Source: Liolophura sinensis (taxonomy: Eukaryota > Mollusca > Polyplacophora > Chitonida > Chitonidae). Taken from it: 64,000 nucleotides of DNA. Below the pieces are notes generated by a model that did no database searches, had not been told where the DNA came from, and worked only from the letters and a program-made list of their open reading frames with translations. Positions 14,201-26,397 of the stretch are shown here, piece by piece. Made by a program: the position numbers and the translations under genes. Location: assembly GCF_032854445.1 (NCBI RefSeq), contig NC_088304.1, positions 32,046,810-32,110,809 on the forward strand, read 5' to 3'. Every line of letters starts with the position of its first letter. Positions within the stretch are counted from its first letter, which is position 1.

Positions 14201-17200
14201 CGCTGGCTCCACAGTGGACATGCAGACCAACACATGGCCCTGGCTCCACAGTGGACATGCAGACGAACACATGGCCCTGGCTCCACACTGGACATGCAGA
14301 CGAACACATGGGACTGGCTCCACACTGGACATGCAGACGAACACATGGGACTGGCTCCACACTGGACATGCAGATGAACACATGGGACTGGCTCCACACT
14401 GGACATGCAGACGAACACATGGCCCTGGCTCCACAGTGGACATGCAGACGAACACATGGCCCTGGCTCCACAGTGGACATGCAGACGAACACATGGCCCT
14501 GGCTCCACAGTGGACATGCAGACGAACACATGGCCCTGGCTCCACACTGGACATGCAGACGAACACATGGCCCTGGCTCCACACTGGACATGCAGACGAA
14601 CACATGGGACTGACTCCACACTGGACATGCAGACGAACACATGGGACTGACTTCACTTTGGACATGCAGACGAACACATGGGACTGACTTCACACTGGAC
14701 ATGCAGACGAACACATGGCGCTGGCTCCACAGTGGACATGCAGACGAACACATGGCGCTGGCTCAACAGTGGACATGCACAAACACATGGCGCTGGCTCC
14801 ACAGTGGACATGCAGACGAACACATGGCGCTGGCTCCACAGTGGACATGCAGACGAACACATGGCGCTGGCTCCACAGTGGACATGCAGACGAACACATG
14901 GCGCTGGCTCCACAGTGGACATGCAGACGAACACATGGCGCTGGCTCCACATTGGACATGCAGACGAACACATGGCGCTGGCTCCACACTGGACCATGCA
15001 GACCAACACATGGCCCTGGCTCCACACTGGACATGCAGACGAACACATGGCCGTGGCTCTACACTGGACATGCAGACGAACACATGGCCCTGGCTCCACA
15101 CTGGACATGCAGACCAACACATGGCCCTGGCTCTCACACTGGACATGCAGACCAAAACATGGCCCTGGCTCCACACTGGACATGCAAACGAACACATGGC
15201 CCTGGCTCCACACTGGACATGCACAAACACATGGCCCTGGCTCCATACTTGACATGCACAAATACATGGCGCTGGCTCCACACTTGACATGCACAAACAC
15301 ATGGTGGTGGCTCCACAGTGGACATGCACAAACACATGGCGCTGGCTCCACAGTGGACATGCACAAACACATGGCGCTGGCTCCACAGTGGACATGCACA
15401 AACACATGGCGCTGGCTCCACAGTGGACATGCACAAACACATGGCGCTGGCTCCACAGTGGACATGCACAAACACATGGCGCTGGCTTCACAGTGGTCAT
15501 GCAGACGAACACATGGCGCTGGCTCCACAGTGGACATGCAGACGAACACATGGCGCTGGCTCCACAGTGGACATGCAGACGAACACATGGCGCTGGCTCC
15601 ACAGTGGACATGCACAAAACACATGGCGCTGGCTCCACAGTGGACATGCAGACGAACACATGGCGCTGGCTCCACAGTGGACATGCAGACGAAACACATG
15701 GCGCTGGCTCCACAGTGGACATGCAGACGAACACATGGCGCTGGCTCCACAGTGGACATGCAGATGAACACATGGCGATGGCTCCACACTGGACATGCAG
15801 ACCAACACATGGCCCTGGCTCCACAGTGGACATGCAGACGAACACATGGCCCTGGCTCCACACTGGACATGCACAAACACATGGCCCTGGCTCCACACTG
15901 GACATGCAGACGAACACATGGCCCTGGCTCCACACTGGACATTGCACAAACACATGGCCCTGGCTCCACACTGGACATGCACAAACACATGGCGCTGGCT
16001 CCACACTTGACATGCACAGACACATGGTGGTGGCTCCACAGTGGACATGCACAAACACATGACGCTGGCTCCACAGTGGACATGCACAAACACATGGCGC
16101 TGGCTCCACAGCACAGTGGACATGCACAAACACATGGCCCTGGCTCCACAGTGGACATGCACAAACACATGGCGCTGGCTCCACAGTGGACATGCACAAA
16201 CACATGGCGCTGGCTCCACAGTGGACATGCACAAACACATGGCGCTGGCTCCACAGTGGACATGCACAAACACATGGCGCTGGCTTCACAGTGGACATGG
16301 AACGAACACATGGCGCTGGCTCCACAGTGGACATGCAGACGAACACATGGCGCTGGCTCCAGAGTGGACATGCAGACGAACACATGGCGCTGGCTCCACA
16401 GTGGACATGCACAAACACATGGCGCTGGCTCCACAGTGGACATGCAGACGAACACATGGCGCTGGCTCCACAGTGGACATGGAGACGAACACATGGCGCT
16501 GGCTCCACAGTGGACATGCAGACGAACACATGGCGCTGGCTCCACAGTGGACATGCAGACGAACACATGGCGCTGGCTCCACAGTGGACATGCAGACCAA
16601 CACATGGCGCTGGCTCCACACTGGACATGCAGACCAACACATGGCCCTGGCTCCACACTGGACATGCAGACGAACACATGGCCCTGGCTCCACACTGGAC
16701 ATGCAGACGAACACATGGGACTGGCTCCACACTGGACATGCAGACGAACACATGGGACTGGCTCCACACTGGACATGCAGACGAACACATGGGACTGGCT
16801 CCACACTGGACATGCAGACGAACACATGGCCCTGGCTCCACAGTGGACATGCAGACGAACACATGGCCCTGGCTCCACACTGGACATGCAGACGAACACA
16901 TGGCCCTGGCTCCACACTGGACATGCAGACGAACACATGGCCCTGGCTCCACACTGGACATGCAGACGAACACATGGGACTGACTCCACACTGGACATGC
17001 AGACGAACACATGGGACTGACTTCACTTTGGACATGCAGACGAACACATGGGACTGACTTCACACTGGACATGCAGACGAACACATGGCGCTGGCTCCAC
17101 AGTGGACATGCAGACGAACACATGGCGCTGGCTCCACAGTGGACATGCACAAACACATGGCGCTGGCTCCACAGTGGACATGCAGACGAACACATGGCGC

Positions 17201-20200
17201 TGGCTCCACAGTGGATATGCAGACGAACACATGGCGCTGGCTCCACAGTGGACATGCAGACGAACACATGGCGCTGGCTCCACAGTGGACATGCAGACGA
17301 ACACATGGCGCTGGCTCCACATTGGACATGCAGACGAACACATGGCGCTGGCTCCACACTGGACATGCAGACGAACACATGGCCCTGGCTCCACACTGGA
17401 CATGCAGACGAACACATGGCCGTGGCTCTACACTGGACATGCAGACGAACACATGGGACTGGCTCTACACTGGACATGCAGACGAACACATGGGACTGGC
17501 TCCACACTGGACATGCAGACAAACACATGGGACTGGCTCCACACTGGACATGCAGACGAACACATGGGACTGGCTCCACAGTGGACATGCAGACGAACAC
17601 ATGGCCCTGGCTCCACACTGGACATGCAGACGAACACATGGCCCTGGCTCCACAGTGGACATGCAGACGAACACATGGCCCTGGCTCCACACTGGACATG
17701 CAGACGAACACATGGCCCCTGGCTCCACAGTGGACATGCAGACGAACACATGGCCCTGGCTCCACACTGGACATGCAGACGAACACATGGCCCTGGCTCC
17801 ACACTGGACATGCAGACGAACACATGGGACTGACTCCACACTGGACATGCAGACGAACACATGGGACTGGCTCCACACTGGACATGCAGACGAACACATG
17901 GACTGACTTCACACTGACATGCAGACGAACACATGGCGCTGGCTCCACAGTGGACCATGCAGACGAACACATGGCGCTGGCTCCACAGTGGACATGCAGA
18001 CGAACACATGGCGCTGGCTCCACAGTGGACATGCACAAACACATGGCGCTGGCTCCACAGTGGACATGCAGACGAACACATGGCGCTGGCTCCACAGTGG
18101 ACATGCAGACGAACACATGGCGCTGGCTCCACAGTGGACATGCAGACGAACACATGGCGCTGGCTCCACAGTGGACATGCAGACGAACACATGGCGCTGG
18201 CTCCACATTGGACATGCAGACGAACACATGGCGCTGGCTCCACACTGGACATGCAGACCAACACATGGCCCTGGCTCCACACTGGACATGCAGACCAACA
18301 CATGGCCCTGGCTCCACACTGGACATGCAGACGAACACATGGGACTGGCTCCACACTGGACATGCAGACGAACACATGGCCCTGGCTCCACAGTGCACAT
18401 GCAGACGAACACATGGCCCTGGCTCCACAGTGGACATGCAGACGAACACATGGCCCTGGCTCCACAGTGGACATGCAGACGAACACATGGCCCTGGCTCC
18501 ACACTGGACATGCAGACGAACACATGGCCCTGGCTCCACACTGGACATGCAGACGAACACATGGGACTGACTCCACACTGGACATGCAGACGAACACATG
18601 GGACTGACTTCACACTGGACATGCAGACGAACACATGGGACTGACTTCACACTGGACATGCAGACGAACACATGGGACTGACTTTACACTGGACATGCAG
18701 ACGAACACATGGGACTGACTTCACACTGGATAAGCATGAACACATGGGACTGACTTCACACTGGATATGCATGAACACATGGGACTGACTTCACACTGGA
18801 TATGCATGAACACATGGGACTGACCTCACACTGGATATGCATGAACACATGGGACTGACTTCACACTGGATATGCATGAACACATGGGACTGACTTTACA
18901 CTGGATATGCATGAACACATGGGACTGACTTCACACTGGATATGCATGAACATGTGGGACTGACGTTATAGTGGATATGCATGAACGCGTGGGACTGACT
19001 TTACAGTGGATATGCATGAATGCGTGGGACTGACTTTGCAAGTCAACATGGTTAAACACATAGGACTGACTTCATATTGGACATAGATAAACACATAGGA
19101 CTGACTTCACAGTGGATAAGCATGAATGCAAGGGACTGACTTTTCAGTGGATATGCATGAACATGTAGGACTGACTTTACAGTAGATATAGATGAACACA
19201 TGGGACTGACTTCAAAGTACACATATACTAACACATGGGACTGTTTCCGCCTAAGATATGCATGATCGTGTGGGACTGATTGTGCAGTGGACATATACTA
19301 ACACATGGGCCTGACTTCATAGTAGATATGCATGAACGTGTGGGACTGATTTTACAGTGGACATAGCTAAACACATGGGACTGACTTCATAGTGGATATG
19401 TAGATGAATAAATGGGACTGACTTCTCAGTGGGTATGCATGAACGCGTGGAACTGACTTTTCAATGGACATACAGGAACACATGTAACTGACTTTACAGT
19501 GGAGATCCATGAACATATGAGATTGACTTCAAAGGTGACCGCCATGGACACATGGGACTGACTTTACAGTAGACATATATGAACACATGGGACTGACCTA
19601 ACAGTTGACATAGTTGAACACATGCGACTGACTTTTGAAGTGGACCTGCATAAACACCTGGGACTGGTTTTACACTAGACATTGATGAACCCATGGTACT
19701 GACTTTACATTCAATATGCGCGAACACAAGGAACTGACTTTACAGTGAACATTCTTGAACACTTGGGACTGACTTCACAGTGGACACGCATGGATACATA
19801 GGACTGACTTTATATTGGACATTTTTCAACACTTGGGACTGACTTCACAGTGAAAATGCATGGGACATATGACACTGGACTTATTAGTGGACATGCGTGA
19901 AGACGTGATAGTGACTTTACAGTGGACATACATGAACACAGGAGAATGACTTTACAGTGGACATTGAACACATGGTACTGACTTCACAGTGGGCATTATG
20001 AACATTTGATATTGGCTTTACAGTTTACGTATAGGAACACGAGACTGACCTTATAGTGGACGTGAATAGACATGTGAGACTGACTTTACAGTAGACATGC
20101 ATGAACACATGAGACTGACTTTACAGAAGACATGCATGAACACATGCGACTGACTTTACAGTGGGCATAGATGAACAACCTAATTTTACTGTAGATAACC

Positions 20201-23200
20201 ATGAACTCATGAGACTCAGTAGAGGTACATGTAGAAATAAGGTTGATATTATAGTTTATGAATATGCGAAAAGGAGGCAGATGTAGAGGTACATGTATTT
20301 TTTAATGTATTCCACACTAAATGCACATAGACACCTTCAGCTGATGTGAAGAATTTTTCACTTATGCATGTACGACGGCGGCCAGCATTAGAATGGGAGG
20401 AAACAGGGCAGAGCCTCGGGGAAAATCCCCGCCCGTCCGCAGTTTGCTGGCATAAACATGTCTGCATGAGTAAGGTTGATTCTAATGACACGAAATTAAG
20501 TCTGCTCTACCGCTTTGAGTTGAAGCGAATGCCTCGACGTCAGGACATCTGAGATCAAACCCGGGTCAGATTATACCTAAGGCTTTAAAAAGTAGAATAC
20601 TTCTTGCTACCTCCCTTGGGAGAGAATGCACACAGGACTGGTTGGCTCAGTGTCAGTATAATGTGACTGGGTGAGGGGACATGTCTGCTATCTTCGGCGT
20701 AATACTTCAGAAGCGGCAACACTTTAATAATCTACCTTTAATAATTACCGGGGCGCCATGTTAAACTGGATATTAAAGGTTTGATTGGTCACTATTGTAG
20801 ACACACGGACAGCCATTCGAGAAAAAGCAAAGGTGTCCACGCAAGCCGAAACCAATGAGATGTTTTTGGAGGACACTGAGAAAGAGCGATGGACAGGGGA
20901 AATGGTTGAGATTTGTAGAAGTCTTGGATAAGCTTGGTGAGATATTTATTTTGTTACGAGATGCGTCAATAAGCATGTTTGTCATTTATAATATATACAA
21001 TATATAAAATAATCGATAATATATAATAGTCCGACATATACTCACAGCGCATGTGCCGCTTTCTACCCTCGCTTTAGGTCTGTCATCACCACACAAGCTT
21101 GGAGCCTGTGCGACACGTGTAGGCCTAGCCTCATCACTGCTTTCCTTGCAAAACTATGTATCCAGTCATTAAAATTGTTTATGGTGTTGGTTAGAGTCCT
21201 GAATTGTACACGCTTTAGATGAAGGGAATGCATGTGTATAAAGTATTCCTATTAAAAGCTTTTTGTGACAGAGTTTTGTGTTTTCTGATATCTCTTCCTG
21301 CCTCATCACCGTGACCCCAGCGGCGTTGTTCAAGATTTCTGTGCAAACTTCGTTAGTGATGGCAGGAACTGGCAGTAACAGCAGAAACCCTGCAAAGTTT
21401 CTTGATGTTTGTTGTTAAACTACCCAGAAAATCATTTAGTTTTTCAAAAAGTATGTAAATGGTTAACACAAAATACGGGAGCTTCCAGTCCGAACTCTTT
21501 TGTCACTAAAGGTAGAAACCATATAACGTGGCATATGACTTTTTAAGGTTTAATGATAAAAGAGTACGAGCTCGAAGCGCTCCTATTGCTGTTTGGCACA
21601 TAGATAGATAAACAAGTTAACCAGATTTCTGACATCTCTGACAGTATCGGGGTCGGGGTGGATGCGGTTGGGACTTGGTGGTCAGCGTACTAGTGCAACA
21701 CAATGGACCAGAAGCCTCTCACTAATGCGATCTCTGTGAATTCAAGTCCAGCGCATGCTGGCTTCCTCTCCCGTCGTATGTGTGAGAAAGTCTACCAGCA
21801 ACGGTTGCCTCGCAAAATAATACTGGCCGCCGTCGTATAAGTAAAATATTCTTTATCACGGCGTAGTACTCAAGATATGTTAATAAATGAGTAAATAAAT
21901 AAATAAATCCGTTACAGTGTCGAAAGGTCACCAATGATGGTTGCATTGACCTGCCCAGCCAGAGAACAGAGCATGTTCTGTGGAGAGCCAGTATAGCATT
22001 TTGGAATGAATTGGCAACCAATCAACAACCATTGAACCACTGAATATAAACAAGTCAACAAATAACTAAATGAATATATATTAATATTTTAGGTTATGAC
22101 CTGCCTAAGGGATATTCTGACGGGAGAGCCAGACATTGCTGAAGTCGAACACAGTGAGAGATTTCTGGAATATTTAACGCCTGTGATCAAAACAAAGTTT
22201 AATCCCATAAAGCTTTTGACCCACCTTGGTGGGTATTTAGACGAAGTTGACAGACAGGCAGTTGAACGCGAGAATGAAAAACAAAGGCAGAATATCTGCG
22301 GCCGAGCTGTTACTGAATCGTGTTCAGCGTTTGAAAAAGGATGTGTGTTCTGGCCTTCGGGATGCCTTTCGGAAAAGCGGCATGGATGGTGTCATTGAGG
22401 AGATGACTCAGTGTTATGAAGGTCAGTAGCTTCCATTTCTCTACGTTCATGCTGAAATATTATTTGATTGATTTGGCTGCTGTGAAAACCCTACCGGCAT
22501 TCCACCTAGTTCTCACTTGTACGGTGACTATCATTTTTTTAGGGGGTGGTGGGGCGAATTCTCAGAGCAATCTTTCGGTAAGTACATCTAAACGGAACAT
22601 TTTGCCACGTTTTGGCTCCTTGTACACTATACTGGTGGGAGCTAAGTTGTTTTCAGTGAACCTAAGGCTGCGTAAACGGTCAAACAAGGGCCATCAACCA
22701 ATTCCTTTAGTTTAAGCCGAACCAAACATAAATAGTCCTTTGCAGTACAATGATTCAGGAAGATCGCCTCTGACAATTACGTGGTGGGTGGGGGATGGAG
22801 GGTGTTTGGTGGAGGGGAGAGGGACTCGGTGGCTTAGTGGTCAGCGTGCTAGTGCAACACAATGATCCAGGAGCCTCTCGACAATGCAGTTGCTGTGAGT
22901 TTAAATCCAGCTCAAGCTGGCTTCCTCTCGGTTCGTACAGCAGCCTGCCGATATCGTGTGTTTCCTCAGGGCTCTGAACGGTTTTCTCTCACCATAATGC
23001 TGGCCGCCGATTCGCCCTTGAGTGTGTCATTTGTGTTCATGGATGTTAGTAATCTTGGGAGCAAGATATCAGGTAATCTTATGAGCAAGATATCAGGAAA
23101 TCCTGTGAGCAAGATATCAGGTAATATTGTGAGCAAGATATCACAAAAATTAAACATTTTGTACCCAATTGTACGCTGTGTACAATCATGGACATTTTAG

Positions 23201-26200
23201 TTTTTGACAAGATTTTACAGATTTTGAAATTGTGCAACTTTTTGTGGGATTGCGTGTTACATTTTCAGCAGGGGGTTTGCGTGTTACATTTTCAGCAGGG
23301 GGTTTGCGTGTTACATTTTCAGCAGGGGGTTTGCGTGTTACATTTTCAGCAGGGGGTTTGCGTGTTACATTTTTCAGCAGGGGGTTTGCGTGTTACATTT
23401 CAGCAGGGGGTTTGCGTGTTACATTTTCAGCAGGGGGTTTGCGTGTTACATTTTCAGCAGGGGGTTTGCGTGTTACATTTTCAGCAGGGGGTTTGCGTGT
23501 TACAGGTGGTTTGCGTGTACATTTTCAGCAGGGGGTTTGCGTGTTGCATTTTCAGCAGGGGGTTTGCGTGTTACACTGTGGAAAGGTCTAATCTACCCAG
23601 TATACACATGTACGCACACACGTACACGCACACGCACGCACGCACGCACGCGGCCGCTTTAACCATAACCCATCCTCCGATGGTTCGTGTTGTTTTTCAT
23701 AAAAAGCTAAACTTGATTTCGACAGTTTACAGTTGTATTCTTATCTCTGTAGGGTCATGTGGTTGTTATCTCAGGTAGACATTGTTCTGTTGCTCTCTTA
23801 GATACTAGTTTTATTATTTATTGACTGCAGCTCTTAGAATAGTGTATTTATTTTCTCCGCTGTTCAGTGCGCACCCAAGAATAAATTGCCTTTGTCACAG
23901 TTGTAAGGGTGACAAGATTGTAGGGCCTATGGCAGGGAATCTGTAAATTCCACCGTTCTTACTGCTTGTTGGGCCATGGGCCACAGTTAGACACAAACCC
24001 TAACTCACACATTTGCCGGGTATCACACAGTCGTCGCCAGTGTTTTTTTTTTCTTTCTTTGCTGAACATTATTCATTCCGGGTGCTCAGTTTTCATGCTC
24101 ATGAATCAGACCGACATGGTATAAGCCGAGCATTCTTGATATCGTGTATAAAGTACATATATAAAGGTTTGAGAAGCGAAACAGAGTCTGCTGGGAAACA
24201 ATACTATCTTCCCATACATATACCTTCTAAACTTAACCTCTAAAACCCGAACTTACCCTGTAAATCCCCTAATTTACCATATAAATCCCTAACAAAACCC
24301 TGTAAACCCCTAACTCACATTCACACGGAGAGAGATTGTCGACTTTAGAATGAAGGGCTTCCAGAATGGATCCATAGTTCATCAGTAAAGCCACGCTTTA
24401 CTGAACAAAATGGTTCTTCGTTTCACACTAAGCTCTTTAACTTTCATGTAGAAAACGAGCTGGCAGTTCTGATGCCAAACAAGGCTGAACGAAATGATTC
24501 TTCGTTTCACACAAGTTATGAGTGAAGGAATTGAATGGTACATTTATGCAAGAACTGCATTAAGGTTGGTGTCATTTTAGGTGTGTAATGGCATGGTGTA
24601 TCAGTGGCCTTCCCACAGAAAATTTGTAACATATTGTAATGTAACCCATCCAAAGGAAAGGAATTTGAAAGTGTTAGTTTAGGAAAGTTGGGCTTGTGTT
24701 AATCGTTTGTTTACGAATGGTTAAAAGCGATTTATCTTATTTTTTCTTTTGTCCCTGAAAACAGACTTTCAAGAGAAAGATGAAGGCGATGAAGATTTTG
24801 GTTTGTCTCCATCGTTGTCTAGATTGAGTCTTGGAGGTTCATTCAGAAAGCGTTCAAGCCTCGGGAGCAGCGGCCTGTCTGACGAGGAAGAAGCCTCCTC
24901 ACCACCAGGTCAGCACACCTTAATTCGGATGGTGTATGAATTTTCCAGCGTCTGTTAAATGGTTTCAAATTATGGTGTTATCTTAGATGTCACCTACATA
25001 AACTTGAGACTCCCAGATGTCTACTGACACGTATCTGAGTGAACAATCGGATGTTCGGAGAAGCGGTTTCGCTTTTACCATCAGCTTAATTTATTTATTT
25101 ATTTATTTGATTGGCGTTTTACGCGGTACTCAAGAATATTTCACTTATACGACGGTGTCCTGTATTATGGGGGGGGGGGCAAAGCCTGGGGGAAATCCAC
25201 GACCATCCGCAGGTTGCTGAAGTCCTGGCCATGTATGCCCGGAGAGGAAGCCAGAATGAACTGTATATGAAAGTTATACTGCCAGTCGATCGTTTGGAGA
25301 CACGAGTAGGCTAATAAACATATTCTTTCATTTTCAGTCAGATTCATTAGACGTTTGCTAAGTAAACTTAGAAACTCTACATTATGGCAACAAAAACAGG
25401 ATTGGAGACCAATAAAAACCAGTGACGTCAGGTAATATTGGGCAGCGACTTGACAAATTACACATGATTGTGTGCGTTATATATGCACGGGGAGTTCGAC
25501 AAAGGAAGAGGTGTTTAAGTTCTGTCGATGTTCTCATGATTTATTTTTCTTCATCCGAGTAGGAGCAAGGTGCGTATCTCCCACACTTTGTGAACCGAAG
25601 ATTCTGACTCTTAGAGATTACCAAAAGGAACTGTATTCTGTCGTGAAAGAGTGTAAGAAAACAATGATTCTGTGTCCAGCAAAAAGCGGGAAGCGCTTTG
25701 TGGCTCTGAAAGCTATAAAGGTGAGCAACGGAGAGATGATGTCTGTTTTCTTATAATACCTTAATGGGTTTACAGTTGATCTCTCAACTAAATACTGACT
25801 ACCTTTTTTGTCAATATGCATTGCTTGTTTTGGTTTGTTTGTGTGTTTTTTTTAATTTTTTTTCGCATCAGTTTTGGGGCCATGGGCCCTAGTTTGCCGA
25901 GTAATCTAACGAGTTATTAATACAGAGGTATTTATTTATTTATTTATTTATTTTCATTGGTGTTTTACGCCGTACTCAGAAATATTTCACTTATACGACA
26001 GCGGCTAGCATTATAGTGGTTGGAAACCGGGCTCAGCCCGGGGGAAACCCACGACCATCCGCAGGCTGCTGGCAGACCTTCCCACGTACGGCCGGAGAGG
26101 AAGCCAGCATGAGCTGGACTTGAACTCACAGCGACCGCATTGGTGAGAGACTCCAGGGTCATTACGCTGCGCTAGCGCACTAACCAATTGAGTCACGGAG

Positions 26201-26319
26201 GCTGTCAAAAGCTCAGAAATTTGTGGGTCTAGTCGGTTCCAGTTTCGAAAGTAGCTGTGCTTTATATGGCAGTGTGTGAGGGCGTAAGACAAGAAAGATA
26301 ACACATAAAAAGAAATATG

Positions 26320-26397
<78 letters not shown>

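Noticed and set aside
11653-18671. Very long open frames (986, 946, 780, 785 and 1302 codons) on both strands
   Set aside because: They are the 35/37-bp minisatellite read in six registers; frames overlap on both strands and have no domain.
22096-22398. Exon 3 taken as an intact 100-codon protein
   Set aside because: Its second half is out of frame with the CARD helices; the alternative frame carries the CARD and the correct junction phase.
23188-23778. + strand frame of 196 codons with FQQGVCVLH repeats
   Set aside because: 27-bp units divisible by three keep the frame open; sequence is a minisatellite.
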